This document shows, in pieces, positions 1-8,951 of a DNA stretch of 64,000 bases. The DNA is from Jiangella alkaliphila. Lineage in GTDB: Bacteria > Actinomycetota > Actinomycetes > Jiangellales > Jiangellaceae. The stretch lies in NCBI RefSeq assembly GCF_900105925.1, contig NZ_LT629791.1:2763278-2827277 (forward strand), written 5' to 3'. The translations under genes were made by a program, and so were the position numbers. The notes beneath the pieces are model-generated. The model saw nothing but the letters and a program-made list of their open reading frames with translations. It did no database searches and had not been told where the DNA came from. How positions within the stretch are numbered: position 1 is the stretch's first letter; each line of letters begins with the position of its first letter.

Positions 1-709
1 CGTGCGCCCAGAACTTCGCGCCCTCCTCCGCGGCGATCCAGATCCCCAGCACGTCCTTCAACCCGTCGACGTCGACGCCCACGACCAGGTGTGCGGACTT
101 CAGCGTGACCGAGCCGCGGTCGCGGACCCGGATCCGGATGGCGTCGACGTAGACGATCGGGTAGACCTCGTCGACCGGCCGGTTCTGCCACAGTGTGATC
201 TCGTCCACGACCACGTCGGTGATCTTGGAGATCAGCGCCGGCGACGTGTTGATGTCGTAGATCTCCTTCAGGTGCGCCTCGATCTCCCGGGTCGATAGCC
301 CGCGCGCATACAACGACAGAATGATGTCCTCGATCGCGCCGACACGCCGGGAGTGTTTCGGCACGATCTGCGGGGCGAATGTCGAATTCCGGTCTCGTGG
401 CACGGTCACGTTCACCGGGCCGGCCGTCGTCGCGACCGTTTTGGCCGAACGCCCATTCCGGGAGTTCCCCGATCCGCGCCCAGCCGGATCACCGGGCTCA
501 TAACCGAGATGATCGGTCATCTCGGTCTCCAACGCCCGCTCCAGAACTCTCGACGTCAACCGATTCAACAACCCATGAACACCATCAACCGGTGTCCCGG
601 ACGACTCGGCATCCGCCAACAGATTATCAATCGCCTCATCCGGCAACACCGCCGCCAACCGACGAGCTGCCTCATCCGAGGAATCGACAACCTTCTCCTG
701 CTCCGACAC
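1..709 (-). CDS. IS256-family transposase, N-terminal part (cut by the window edge)
   Basis: This is the mutator-type transposase of copy A, which would move the element by a DDE mechanism. The chosen GTG at 709 follows a GAGAGGA ribosome-binding site. The readable part holds the N-terminal DNA-binding region and the first catalytic aspartate in a YVDAIRIRV context. The second Asp and the Glu lie outside the window. No stop or frameshift was seen in the visible part, so it may be functional. Confidence 0.75.
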   Translation of the reverse strand, partial: MSEQEKVVDSSDEAARRLAAVLPDEAIDNLLADAESSGTPVDGVHGLLNRLTSRVLERALETEMTDHLGYEPGDPAGRGSGNSRNGRSAKTVATTAGPVNVTVPRDRNSTFAPQIVPKHSRRVGAIEDIILSLYARGLSTREIEAHLKEIYDINTSPALISKITDVVVDEITLWQNRPVDEVYPIVYVDAIRIRVRDRGSVTLKSAHLVVGVDVDGLKDVLGIWIAAEEGAKFWAH

Positions 710-793
710 AAAGAATCCTCTCGCGGCCACGACGCAAACACGCCCGGACCAATCCTGGCCCACCCGGCCTTACACGAAAGATTCAACACGCCC
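1..793 (-). mobile_element. IS256-family element, copy A (left part; runs off the window)
   Basis: The element end is placed at 793, where this copy stops matching a second copy lying 840 bp to the right (794-1633). The terminal sequence on the minus strand begins GGGCGTGTTGAATC. Four substitutions separate the two copies over 793 bp (positions 440, 491, 587 and 643 against 1280, 1331, 1427 and 1483). The transposase reads leftward and out of the window, so whether copy A is intact cannot be judged here. Confidence 0.8.
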
Positions 794-1549
794 CAGGATG
801 AGGACGTCGCGCAGGCCCCGGTTGCGCAGCTGCGTGAGCACGTGCGCCCAGAACTTCGCGCCCTCCTCCGCGGCGATCCAGATCCCCAGCACGTCCTTCA
901 ACCCGTCGACGTCGACGCCCACGACCAGGTGTGCGGACTTCAGCGTGACCGAGCCGCGGTCGCGGACCCGGATCCGGATGGCGTCGACGTAGACGATCGG
1001 GTAGACCTCGTCGACCGGCCGGTTCTGCCACAGTGTGATCTCGTCCACGACCACGTCGGTGATCTTGGAGATCAGCGCCGGCGACGTGTTGATGTCGTAG
1101 ATCTCCTTCAGGTGCGCCTCGATCTCCCGGGTCGATAGCCCGCGCGCATACAACGACAGAATGATGTCCTCGATCGCGCCGACACGCCGGGAGTGTTTCG
1201 GCACGATCTGCGGGGCGAATGTCGAATTCCGGTCTCGTGGCACGGTCACGTTCACCGGGCCGGCCGTCGTCGCGACCGTCTTGGCCGAACGCCCATTCCG
1301 GGAGTTCCCCGATCCGCGCCCAGCCGGATCGCCGGGCTCATAACCGAGATGATCGGTCATCTCGGTCTCCAACGCCCGCTCCAGAACTCTCGACGTCAAC
1401 CGATTCAACAACCCATGAACACCATCCACCGGTGTCCCGGACGACTCGGCATCCGCCAACAGATTATCAATCGCCTCATCCGACAACACCGCCGCCAACC
1501 GACGAGCTGCCTCATCCGAGGAATCGACAACCTTCTCCTGCTCCGACAC
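770..1549 (-). pseudogene. IS256-family transposase, truncated (copy B)
   Basis: The frame gives about 250 native residues from a GTG at 1549 (GAGAGGA site just upstream), through the first catalytic Asp (YVDAIRIRV), to LRNRGLRDVLI. It then crosses into the terminal sequence of copy A and stops after about eight foreign codons at 770. The second catalytic Asp, normally just after the DVLI motif, and the Glu are lost, so this copy cannot make an active transposase. An upstream ATG at 1603 is open in the same frame but lacks a good ribosome-binding site. Confidence 0.82.
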
Positions 1550-1633
1550 AAAGAATCCTCTCGCGGCCACGACGCAAACACGCCCGGACCAATCCTGGCC
1601 CACCCGGCCTTACACGAAAGATTCAACACGCCC
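794..1633 (-). mobile_element. IS256-family element, copy B (fragment interrupted by copy A)
   Basis: The right end at 1633 has the same terminal sequence as copy A and abuts an IS1182-family transposase reading frame. The left end at 794 is where the end of copy A begins, in the same orientation. Copy B is therefore split in mid-gene. Its distal half would be expected beyond the far end of copy A, left of the window. Confidence 0.78.
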
Positions 1634-2445
1634 GCGCGGTCGTGTTCACGCTGCCAGCGGGCCCGAGCCACCGCCACCGGGTCCGCGGCCTTCGGTGCCT
1701 GCCCCGTCGGAGCCCGGCCGGCCGGGTCACCGGCCTTCGCGACGTATTCCGCCGCCGCGGCCCGCTCGGCCTCGGTCCCGGCCTGCTCGGCGGCCCGGCG
1801 TCGTTCGATCTCGGCCAGCGCCTGGCTGATCCGCTCACCGCGGCGGGTGTGGTCGGTCAGGTCCTCGGGCAGCTCGTCCCCGCGCTGGTCCTCGCCGAAC
1901 AGCTCATCTTCGGCGTCATCGGTGGCCGCGGCCCGACCCAGATACTGCCGGGCGAGTTTGCGCAGGTGCGCCTCGGACCGGTTCGCTCCCATCGACGCGT
2001 TCGCGGCGATCTTGGTGCCGTCGAAGGCCACCGTCCCGAGCCGGACCATGCCCAGTTCCGTGGCCAGCAGCAGCGACGCGGTCAGCAGGTCTTCCAGCGC
2101 CTGCCCGTGGTCGCGGCGGAACCGGGCCAGCACCGTGTGGTCGGGCACATCGGAGGCGCAGATGATCCGGAACGCCACATCGGTGCCGCACAACCGTTCG
2201 ATCTGCCGCGACGAGGACACCCCGTGCGCCATCGCGTAGATGAACAAGGTGAGCAGCATGTCCGGGTCGAAGCCCCGCCGGCCCACCGAGCCGAGCCTGG
2301 CCCGGGCGTGGAACGCGGTCGTGTCCATCCGCTTCACCGCCGCGATCACGAACCACACCAGATGATCACCGGGCAGCCAGTCCGTCATCGACGGCGGCAA
2401 CAGAAACGCCTGGTCACGATCGACCGGCCGGTATCCCTTCGCCAT
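1634..2445 (-). pseudogene. IS1182-family transposase, N-terminal fragment
   Basis: The protein begins MAKGYRPVDRDQAFLLPP at 2445 and runs about 270 residues to WQREHDRAG, where the IS256-type end starts. Family marks are the N-terminal segment with WLPGDHLVWFV, the SSRQIERLC segment, and VAFDGTKIAANAS, which carries the first catalytic Asp. The C-terminal catalytic part is absent from the window. An in-frame ATG at 2457 would add four residues. The gene was broken by the IS256-family insertion. Assignment to IS1182 rests on sequence pattern only. Confidence 0.78.
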
Positions 2446-2751
2446 GACCCGCACCATTCCAAACCATGATCAACCAGGCCAGACGCCACGCCGAGACAAA
2501 AAGCAACAGGCTCCATCACGTGGTCGATCGCCGATGATCATGGGAGCGCGCGGTGCGGCCAGACAGCGGCCAGCGGGCTGCAACGCACAGCGGAGTCGGT
2601 CACCGGAACGCCACCCACGGCCAAAGGCGGCCAGCGGACCAGAAGCACAGCGGGCATAGGAGCCGAGCCCATTCTTGGGGCGGCCCCCTGACGCGCCCCC
2701 GACAATCGAAAGCAGCAGGGGGCAGGCCAACTCGGCAACGAAACCCTCGAC
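2446..2751. other. Non-coding stretch between the IS1182 remnant and the SDR gene
   Basis: No convincing gene was seen in these 306 bases. The part next to the transposase presumably carries the IS1182 terminal sequence, but its exact end could not be fixed because no partner end is in the window. The repeated 7-mer CAGCGG occurs several times between 2567 and 2655. Confidence 0.5.
2683..2723 (-). terminator. Possible terminator of the SDR gene
   Basis: An 8-bp perfect stem, GCCCCCTG at 2683-2690 with CAGGGGGC at 2716-2723, lies about 30 bp past the SDR stop. No U-tract follows, so this is a weak call. Confidence 0.35.
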
Positions 2752-3702
2752 CTAGACGTCAACCGCGGGGAACGTCACCTTCGTCAGCTCCTCGGAAACC
2801 TGCCAGATGCGCTGAGCGTCCCCGGCGCTGCGGAGGCGTGAGTAGAGCTGCTGCTCGGCGGGCGGGCCACCGAGGCGTCCAGGCCCACTCGGCCCGTAGA
2901 ACCGGCCGCTCTGCGCGTCGGCGGACGTCGCAGCATAGAGGGCTGGGAGCTTCGCGGTTTCGACGGTGCCGAGCAGGATGCCGCGGGCGGACAGCACGCG
3001 GATCAACCGCCGGCCGGGGGTCTCCCGGGCGCGGCCGAGCTCGGGGCGGGCGGCGAGCAGGCTGGTCGGAGCGACCCCCGGATGGGAGAGGTTGCTCGTG
3101 ATGCCCCAGCCGCTGGCCCGGCTGCGCCGGTCGAGCTCGAGTCCGGCCAGCCCGAAGGCGATCTTCGACTGACTGTAGGCGCGCATGCCGTGGTACGAGC
3201 GCTCCCAGTTCAGGTCGTCCCAGTTGATCGAGTTCCGGTTCGCCGCGACGCTGATCTGCGACGTCACGCGGGCACGGCCGGCGCGCAGCAGCGGCAGCAG
3301 GTGGCCCACCATGGCGAAGTGCCCGAGGTGGTTGGTGCCGAACTGCAACTCGAACCCGTCGGCGGTCGCCTGCCGGTCGGGCGGCGTCATGACGCCGGCG
3401 TTGCTGACGAGGAGGTGGATCGGGCGGCCATCGGACCGCAGCGTCTCGCCCAGGGCCGCGACGGACTCCAGCGACGACAGGTCGAGGGCGTGCAGCGACA
3501 CCGTCCCGTTGGGGGTCGCCCGCCTGATCGTGGCGATCGCCGCCTCGCCCTTGCGCGGGTTCCGGACGGGCAGCAGCACGTCGGCCCCGGCCGCGGCGAG
3601 CCTCGTGGCGATGCCGAGCCCGATGCCGTCGCTGCCCCCGGTGACGACGGCGCGCTTCCCGGACAGCTGGGGGACGGTGATGTCGATGGGTTTGCGTGGC
3701 AT
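2752..3702 (-). CDS. Short-chain dehydrogenase/reductase (SDR), substrate unknown
   Basis: A 316-residue NAD(P)-dependent oxidoreductase of the classical/extended SDR type. The nucleotide-binding motif TGGSDGIG is at residues 21-28, the NAG motif lies in SNAGVM, and the catalytic pair is YSQSK. The C-terminal tail is longer than in 250-residue SDRs, as in retinol-dehydrogenase-like members. ATG 3702 is chosen because GGGAG sits seven bases upstream; an ATG at 3735 would add 11 residues without a better site. It is divergent from an MmyB-like regulator. Such regulators are known to sit beside SDR genes, so it is probably the regulator's target. The substrate cannot be read from sequence. Confidence 0.85.
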   Translation of the reverse strand: MPRKPIDITVPQLSGKRAVVTGGSDGIGLGIATRLAAAGADVLLPVRNPRKGEAAIATIRRATPNGTVSLHALDLSSLESVAALGETLRSDGRPIHLLVSNAGVMTPPDRQATADGFELQFGTNHLGHFAMVGHLLPLLRAGRARVTSQISVAANRNSINWDDLNWERSYHGMRAYSQSKIAFGLAGLELDRRSRASGWGITSNLSHPGVAPTSLLAARPELGRARETPGRRLIRVLSARGILLGTVETAKLPALYAATSADAQSGRFYGPSGPGRLGGPPAEQQLYSRLRSAGDAQRIWQVSEELTKVTFPAVDV

Positions 3703-3848
3703 GTTCACTCCCGGTGATGGCGTCGTTGTCTCCACCGTCGCGGAAGCGGGCGAGCGGATTCAGGGCCCGCTGATCCACTGATCGCCAAGCCGTGGCTACG
3801 CCGGGCGTGCTCACGGTAGGAAGGAGGCAGCGACGAGGGAGAACACGC

Positions 3849-4691
3849 ATGACGATCGATCGGACCGGGCTGGCGGAGTTCCTCCGACGCCGCCGGAAGT
3901 CGCTGCAACCCGAGGACGTCGGCCTCCCGTGGGGACGGCGCCGCCGGACCGACGGGCTGCGGCGCGAGGAGGTCGCGGCGCTGTGCCACATGTCGGCCGA
4001 CTACTACGCGCGACTCGAGCGCGAGGTCGGGCCGCGGCCGTCGGAGCAGATGCTCGCGTCCATCGCGCAGGGGCTGCACCTCACGCTCGACGAGCGCGAC
4101 CACCTGTTCCTGCTCGCCGGGCACCAGCCGCCCACGAGGAGCGCGCCCGGTGAGCACATCGGCCCCGGCCTGCTGCGCATCTTCGACCGGCTGCAGGACA
4201 CGCCCGCGGAGATCGTCACCGAACTCGGCGAGACGCTACGGCAGACCCCGCTCGGCGTCGCGCTCACCGGCGACGCCACCGACTACAGCGGCCCGGCCCG
4301 CAGCCTCGGCTACCGGTGGTTCACCGACCCCGCCACCCGGCGGCTCTACGCGCCCGAGGACCATCGGTTCCTCTCCCGGATGTTCGCCTCCGGCCTGCGC
4401 CAGGTCGTCACGCTGCGCGGTCCCGGCTCGCGGGCGGCGCACTACGCCGACCTCCTCCTCGCCGAGAGCGAGGAGTTCCGGCGGGTGTGGGACGAGCACG
4501 AGGTCGGCGTACGCCCCCAGGAGGTCAAGCGCTACGTCCACCCTGAGGTCGGCGCGCTGGAGCTGAACTGCCAGACGCTGCTCGACCCGGATCAGTCGCA
4601 CTACCTGCTGGTCTACACCGCCGCCCCGGGCAGCGAGAGCCAGGAGAAGCTGAGCCTGCTGTCGGTCATCGGGGCGCAGCCGCTGCGCTGA
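3849..4691 (+). CDS. MmyB-like helix-turn-helix regulator (XRE family)
   Basis: A 280-residue transcription factor. Residues 1 to about 75 form an XRE-type helix-turn-helix (RTDGLRREEVAALCHMS, then YYARLEREVGP). The rest matches the MmyB-type PAS-like ligand-binding domain, with a WFTDPATRRLY segment and the GSRAAHYADLLLAE stretch. ATG 3849 follows a purine-rich site; an upstream ATG at 3792 would add 19 poorly conserved residues. Family members are described as ligand-binding regulators next to SDR genes, and here the divergent neighbour is an SDR (start 3702). The 146-bp gap between them presumably holds both promoters. The ligand is unknown. Confidence 0.88.
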   Translation: MTIDRTGLAEFLRRRRKSLQPEDVGLPWGRRRRTDGLRREEVAALCHMSADYYARLEREVGPRPSEQMLASIAQGLHLTLDERDHLFLLAGHQPPTRSAPGEHIGPGLLRIFDRLQDTPAEIVTELGETLRQTPLGVALTGDATDYSGPARSLGYRWFTDPATRRLYAPEDHRFLSRMFASGLRQVVTLRGPGSRAAHYADLLLAESEEFRRVWDEHEVGVRPQEVKRYVHPEVGALELNCQTLLDPDQSHYLLVYTAAPGSESQEKLSLLSVIGAQPLR

Positions 4692-4693
4692 TG

Positions 4694-4730
4694 CCCCGGA
4701 GGGGTGCGGCTGAACCGCAGCCCTCCGGGG
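4694..4730. terminator. Bidirectional hairpin terminator
   Basis: Stem CCCCGGAGGG (4694-4703) pairs with CCCTCCGGGG (4721-4730). An inner stem TGCGG/CCGCA (4705-4709 with 4715-4719) continues it. It lies exactly between the convergent regulator and DUF3107 gene ends. There is no long U-tract on either side, which is common in high-GC actinomycetes. Confidence 0.7.
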
Positions 4731-4736
4731 TGACGC

Positions 4737-4970
4737 TCAGACGGTGCCGAACCCGACCCGTCGCTCGACCGGCTCGCCGATCTCGACGTATGTCAGGTGC
4801 TCGGTGCGCACCAGCAGCCGGCGGCCGCGCTCGTCGGTGAGGTCGAGCAGGCCATTGGGGTCGCTCATGGCCGAACGAACCGTGCTCTCGATGTCCTTCG
4901 GTGTGTCGCTGCTCTCGAGCACCAGTTCTCGCGTGGCGTTGTGCACGCCGATCTTGACCTCCACGGCCAC
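4737..4970 (-). CDS. DUF3107 small protein
   Basis: A 77-residue protein beginning MAVEVKIGVHNATRELVLES, typical of DUF3107, a small actinobacterial family of unknown function (the Mycobacterium counterpart, recalled as Rv3208A, is adjacent to a TetR gene as here). It starts with GTG at 4970 after a GAGAAGAGG site. No membrane segment or signal peptide is visible. The TetR-type gene lies upstream on the same strand, 115 bp away. Confidence 0.85.
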   Translation of the reverse strand: MAVEVKIGVHNATRELVLESSDTPKDIESTVRSAMSDPNGLLDLTDERGRRLLVRTEHLTYVEIGEPVERRVGFGTV

Positions 4971-5085
4971 CCTCTTCTCCCCTCGGGCCCAAGGACCTGT
5001 GTCGTCGATGTGGTCAACCTCAGGCTAGTCGAGCCGATTCCGCCGTCGTCGCCGTGTGCGCCGCCAGCGTAATCGGGCCGGCGCT

Positions 5086-5709
5086 TCAGCCGTCGCGCTT
5101 GGGGAAACCGCGGATGCCCCGCCACCCGAGTGTCGCGACGAGCTCGGCGGCCGCCTCGCGCGGGATGCTGCCGCCGGAGGACAGCCAGTACCGGGCCGTG
5201 ACCTGGGCGATGCCGACCATGCCGACGGCGAGCAGGTTCGACTCCTCGGGCGGCAGGCCGGTGTCGTCGGCGATGATCTGGCTGACCTCCTGAGCGCACA
5301 GCTCGGTCAGGCGGTCCAGACGCTCGCGGACGGCCGGCTCGTTCGGCAGGTCCGACTCGAACAGCAGCCGGTAGCCGCCGGAGTCGTTGTCGACGAACTC
5401 GAAGTAGGCGTTGACGGTGGCGATGACGCGCTGCTTGTTGTCGTCGGTGGACGCCATGGCCCGGTGCAGGATCGCCAGCAACTCGTTCTTGCTGGCGTCG
5501 AGCAACGCGATGTACAGCTCCAGCTTGCCGGGGAAGTGCTGGTACAGGACCGGCTTGCTGACGCCGGCGCGGTCGGCGATGTCGTCCATGGCCGCGGCGT
5601 GGAAGCCTTGCGCGACGAACACCTCGCGGGCGGCGCCGAGCAACTGGGTGCGGCGCTGGTCCCGGGGCATGCGGATGCCGCGGGCCGGGATGGCGGGCAC
5701 GGTCGTCAC
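5086..5709 (-). CDS. TetR-family regulator
   Basis: A 207-residue regulator. The N-terminal helix-turn-helix (about residues 19-62) contains RRTQLLGAAREVF and ADRAGVSKPVLYQHFPGK; the C-terminal part is a ligand-binding helical domain. GTG 5709 follows GAGGAG. Position next to DUF3107 and near MoeZ suggests orthology to mycobacterial Rv3208, studied as the fatty-acid-synthesis activator FasR. That is inference from synteny only, so no gene symbol is given. Confidence 0.87.
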   Translation of the reverse strand: MTTVPAIPARGIRMPRDQRRTQLLGAAREVFVAQGFHAAAMDDIADRAGVSKPVLYQHFPGKLELYIALLDASKNELLAILHRAMASTDDNKQRVIATVNAYFEFVDNDSGGYRLLFESDLPNEPAVRERLDRLTELCAQEVSQIIADDTGLPPEESNLLAVGMVGIAQVTARYWLSSGGSIPREAAAELVATLGWRGIRGFPKRDG

Positions 5710-5764
5710 GGCACTCCTCGGATTGGATATATGCCCGGATCGTATCGTTCCCGGCATCGGACCC

Positions 5765-5956
5765 TCAGCGATAGTCGTCGTCGTCGAACCCGACCGGCTG
5801 GCGTTGTTCCTGCGCATCGGCGGGGTCGACGCCGTCGGGGACGCCCGCCGCTGGGTCATCGCCGGAGTCGTCCGGATCGTCCAGCAGGTCGCGGAGCTGC
5901 TCGCTGAGATCGCCCTCGGCGACCTCGGGATCGTCGTCGCTCCAACGCTCGGCCAC
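5765..5956 (-). CDS. Small acidic protein of unknown function
   Basis: A 63-residue, strongly acidic protein with a DDDPEVAEG start region and a DDDDYR end. The GTG start at 5956 has an excellent GGGAGG site six bases upstream, which is the main support for a real gene. It lies 55 bp upstream of the TetR gene on the same strand and is divergent from the hydrolase. I do not recognise a family. Confidence 0.6.
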   Translation of the reverse strand: MAERWSDDDPEVAEGDLSEQLRDLLDDPDDSGDDPAAGVPDGVDPADAQEQRQPVGFDDDDYR

Positions 5957-6037
5957 AGTGCACCTCCCGGACCCGGTCCTCTCATCGACGGTACCCGCTC
6001 AGCGTTCCCACAGGCGTTGGTGTGCCAACATCTCAGT

Positions 6038-7030
6038 GTGGAACCGATCGAGGCCTGGCCGGGGGAGCTGCGGACGCTCTCGACCGGGCGGCGCGTCTTC
6101 GTCCGCCACACCACGCCGTCCGGCGACGGCGCCGGCGGCCGCACGCCCCTGGTGTACGTCCACGGGCTGGGCGGCTCGTCCACGAACTGGACGTCGCTCA
6201 TGCGCGAGCTGCACGACGACGCCGAGCAGTGGGCCGTCGATCTCCCGGGGTTCGGCGAGTCGCCCCGCGGCGACCACCACACCGTCGCCGAGTACGTCGC
6301 CGACGTCATCGCGCTGCTCGCGACGTTCGACCGGCCGGTGCACCTGGTCGCGAACTCCCTCGGCGGCCTGATCTGCGTGCACGTCGCCTCGCGGCGGCCC
6401 GACCTCGTGCTGACGCTGAGCCTGGTGTCGCCGGCGATGCCGCAGTACCGGTTGCCGTGGGCGGCCCAGGCGTCCGCCGTCATGGCGGTGCCGTGGCTGG
6501 GCGAGCGGATCCTGCGCGCTGCGGCGGCGATCCCGGCCGAGAAGCAGGCCGAGCGCCTGACCGCGATGCTGTTCGCCAACGCGGCGACGATCCCGGTGGC
6601 GGAGCTGACGTTCGCCGCCGAGCAGCGCGACCGCTGGACCGCCCAGCCGCACGCCGACGCCGTCCTGCTGGCCGCGCTGCGCTCGATCGTCGCGCAGTAC
6701 ACCCGGCCCGGACGGCAGTCGGCCTGGCACGCGGCCAGCCACATCCTGCGGCCGACGCTGGTGATCATGGGCGCGCGCGACGCGCTGGTGGGCGCCTGGG
6801 GCCGCACCAAGTGGCGGCGGGCGCTGCGCTACGCCCGGCTCGTCTACATGCCCAACACCGGGCACGTCGCGATGATGGAGCACCCGCGCGCCGTCGCCGG
6901 CGTCATCCGCGAGTTCATCCACGACACGTCCAGGATCCGGACATCGGCGTCCACCAGGCGAACGCTCGAGCAGGGAATGCGGCACCCCGTGGCACCGTTG
7001 GCAGAGGAAAGAACCCACGCCTCGAACTGA
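6038..7030 (+). CDS. Alpha/beta-fold hydrolase (lipase/esterase-like)
   Basis: A 330-residue alpha/beta hydrolase. The oxyanion-hole motif is HGLGGSSTNW and the nucleophile elbow is ANSLGG, the family's G-X-S-X-G with Asn/Ala changes on the left side. The acid lies in GARDALVG and the histidine in PNTGHVAMMEHP. GTG 6038 is chosen where conserved sequence begins; CAACAT six bases upstream may be a leaderless-type -10. The moeZ gene starts 11 bp after its stop, so the two are probably co-transcribed. It may correspond to the lipV position in the mycobacterial block. The substrate is unknown. Confidence 0.82.
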   Translation: MEPIEAWPGELRTLSTGRRVFVRHTTPSGDGAGGRTPLVYVHGLGGSSTNWTSLMRELHDDAEQWAVDLPGFGESPRGDHHTVAEYVADVIALLATFDRPVHLVANSLGGLICVHVASRRPDLVLTLSLVSPAMPQYRLPWAAQASAVMAVPWLGERILRAAAAIPAEKQAERLTAMLFANAATIPVAELTFAAEQRDRWTAQPHADAVLLAALRSIVAQYTRPGRQSAWHAASHILRPTLVIMGARDALVGAWGRTKWRRALRYARLVYMPNTGHVAMMEHPRAVAGVIREFIHDTSRIRTSASTRRTLEQGMRHPVAPLAEERTHASN

Positions 7031-7041
7031 CGGAGCCGATC

Positions 7042-8214
7042 GTGTCCCTGCCGCCTCTGGTGGAGCCCGCAACTGAGCTCACTGTCGATGAGGTCCGCCG
7101 CTACTCCCGGCACCTCATCATCCCCGACGTCGGCATGGACGGCCAGAAGCGGCTGAAGAACGCGAAGGTGCTGGTCGTCGGTGCGGGCGGGCTCGGCTCG
7201 CCGGCCCTGCTGTACCTCGCCGCCGCCGGCGTCGGCACGCTGGGCATCGTCGAGTTCGACGAGGTCGACGAGTCCAACCTGCAGCGCCAGATCATCCACG
7301 GGCAGTCCGACGTCGGCCGGTCGAAGGCGCAGTCGGCGCGCGACTCCGTCAAGGAGGTCAACCCGTACGTCAACGTCGTGCTGCACGAGACGCGGCTCGA
7401 CAACGACAATGTGCTGGACATCTTCGCCGGCTACGACCTCGTCCTCGACGGCACCGACAACTTCGCCACCCGCTACCTGGTGAACGACGCCGCCGTCCTG
7501 CTGGGCAAGCCGTACGTCTGGGGCTCGATCTACCGGTTCGAGGGCCAGGTCAGCGTGTTCTGGGCCGAGCAGGGCCCGAACTACCGCGACCTCTACCCCG
7601 AGCCGCCGCCGCCCGGCATGGTGCCGTCGTGCGCCGAGGGCGGCGTGCTCGGCGTGCTGTGCGCGTCGATCGGCTCGATCATGGTCACCGAGGCGATCAA
7701 GCTGATCACCGGCATCGGCGACCCGCTGCTGGGCCGTCTGATGATCTACGACGCGCTCGAGATGAACTACACGACGCTGAAGATCCGCAAGGACCCGACC
7801 GCCGAGCCGATCACCGAGCTGATCGACTACGAGGCGTTCTGCGGCACGCTCAGCGACGAGGCCGCCGAGGCCGCCGCCGACGCCACCATCTCCGTCGTCA
7901 AGCTCAAGAACTGGCTCGACGAGCGTGCGGCCGGCCAGCGTGACTTCCTCCTCGTCGACGTGCGCGAGCCGAACGAGTACGAGATCAACCGCATCCCCGG
8001 CGCGGTGCTCATCCCGAAGGGCGAGTTCCTCACCGGCGAGGCGCTGGAGAAGCTGCCGCAGGACAAGCAGGTCGTGCTGCACTGCAAGTCGGGCATGCGC
8101 TCGGCCGAGGCGCTCGCGGTCGTCAAGGGCGCCGGCCTCGCCGACGCCGTCCACGTCGGTGGCGGGGTCGCCGCCTGGGTCAACCAGATCGACCCGTCCC
8201 AGCCCTCGTACTGA
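7042..8214 (+). CDS. moeZ: Adenylyltransferase/sulfurtransferase MoeZ (ThiF-rhodanese fusion)
   Basis: A 390-residue two-domain enzyme. The N-terminal E1-like domain (to about residue 270) has the nucleotide-binding GAGGLG at 47-52, the substrate motif NLQRQI and the PSCAEGGVLG cysteine segment. The C-terminal rhodanese domain has the active-site loop HCKSGMRS, with Cys at about 348. By family knowledge it adenylates the C-terminal glycine of small sulfur carriers (MoaD, CysO type) and passes sulfur to them, feeding molybdopterin and thiol biosynthesis. A moaE gene lies 29 kb away in the same window. The start is GTG 7042. Confidence 0.93.
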   Translation: MSLPPLVEPATELTVDEVRRYSRHLIIPDVGMDGQKRLKNAKVLVVGAGGLGSPALLYLAAAGVGTLGIVEFDEVDESNLQRQIIHGQSDVGRSKAQSARDSVKEVNPYVNVVLHETRLDNDNVLDIFAGYDLVLDGTDNFATRYLVNDAAVLLGKPYVWGSIYRFEGQVSVFWAEQGPNYRDLYPEPPPPGMVPSCAEGGVLGVLCASIGSIMVTEAIKLITGIGDPLLGRLMIYDALEMNYTTLKIRKDPTAEPITELIDYEAFCGTLSDEAAEAAADATISVVKLKNWLDERAAGQRDFLLVDVREPNEYEINRIPGAVLIPKGEFLTGEALEKLPQDKQVVLHCKSGMRSAEALAVVKGAGLADAVHVGGGVAAWVNQIDPSQPSY

Positions 8215-8246
8215 GTTCCGTCCGGCCGGGGTGACACCCTGGCCCC

Positions 8247-8903
8247 ATGCGACGCCTTCCGGCCGTCCTCGCCCTCGTGGCGGTGGCGGCCGGCTGCGGT
8301 TCCGACCCCGGGCTGCCCGACCTCTCCGAGTCGATCGAATGCCGGGTGCCGTGCGAGACGGTGACCGACTGGGTCTCTTACGCCGACCACGTCGCCTACA
8401 TCGATGTGACGTTCGAGCGCGAGCTGCCGTTCGAGCAGCTCGAGGGCGATCCGGAGGGCAACGGGTACGTCCCGCGCGAGGTGACGGCCGAGACCGGCGA
8501 CGTGCTCTGGACCCGCGACGGCGCCCCGGCCCTGCCCGCCGAGCTCACCTGGGGTGCCGATGGCTGGGCGATCGAGGACGGCAAACGCCTGCCGCTGGTC
8601 TACGGCGTGCGGGTCGAGGTGGGGGAGCGGTATCTCGCGGTACTCATGCAGGCGCCGGCGGACGACCGCACCGGGCCGGTCTGGTATCCGCTGGCCGCCG
8701 ACGCCCTCTTCACCGTGGACGGCGACGGCGTCCCTGAGGGCACCGGTCCCGACACCCCCGCTCGCGCGGCGCTCGTCGGCGAGTCGCCGGCGGCCATCGC
8801 GGCCGAGTTGGCCGCGACCGCGGCGGACCCTGTCGCAGCCCGGTACTTCGACCTTGACCCGATCGCCCGCTACGAGGCCGTGGTCCGCGAGACCGAGGGC
8901 TGA
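8247..8903 (+). CDS. Putative lipoprotein of unknown function
   Basis: A 218-residue secreted protein. It has a short basic N-terminus, a hydrophobic stretch and a lipobox VAAGC at about residues 13-17, so it should be lipidated and anchored outside the membrane. The mature part is acidic with two early cysteines (ECRVPCE). No known domain was recognised. CACCCT lies six bases before the ATG and may be a leaderless-type -10. It ends convergently with the first flippase-like gene, with a hairpin between them. Confidence 0.75.
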   Translation: MRRLPAVLALVAVAAGCGSDPGLPDLSESIECRVPCETVTDWVSYADHVAYIDVTFERELPFEQLEGDPEGNGYVPREVTAETGDVLWTRDGAPALPAELTWGADGWAIEDGKRLPLVYGVRVEVGERYLAVLMQAPADDRTGPVWYPLAADALFTVDGDGVPEGTGPDTPARAALVGESPAAIAAELAATAADPVAARYFDLDPIARYEAVVRETEG

Positions 8904-8914
8904 ACTGCCGCTCC

Positions 8915-8946
8915 GAGCCGGCCCGGCCGTCCCCGTCGGCCGGCTC
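8915..8946. terminator. Bidirectional hairpin terminator
   Basis: GAGCCGGCC at 8915-8923 pairs with GGCCGGCTC at 8938-8946 between the convergent lipoprotein and flippase-like genes. Confidence 0.65.
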
Positions 8947-8951
8947 TGACC

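Noticed and set aside
1-1633. Simple recent 840-bp tandem duplication
   Set aside because: Not excluded, but four substitutions between units and the junction lying exactly at an IS terminus favour nested insertion.
5710-6810. Very long minus-strand reading frame extending the TetR gene to over 570 codons
   Set aside because: High-GC shadow of the hydrolase gene; the TetR ribosome-binding site and conserved start place the true start at 5709.
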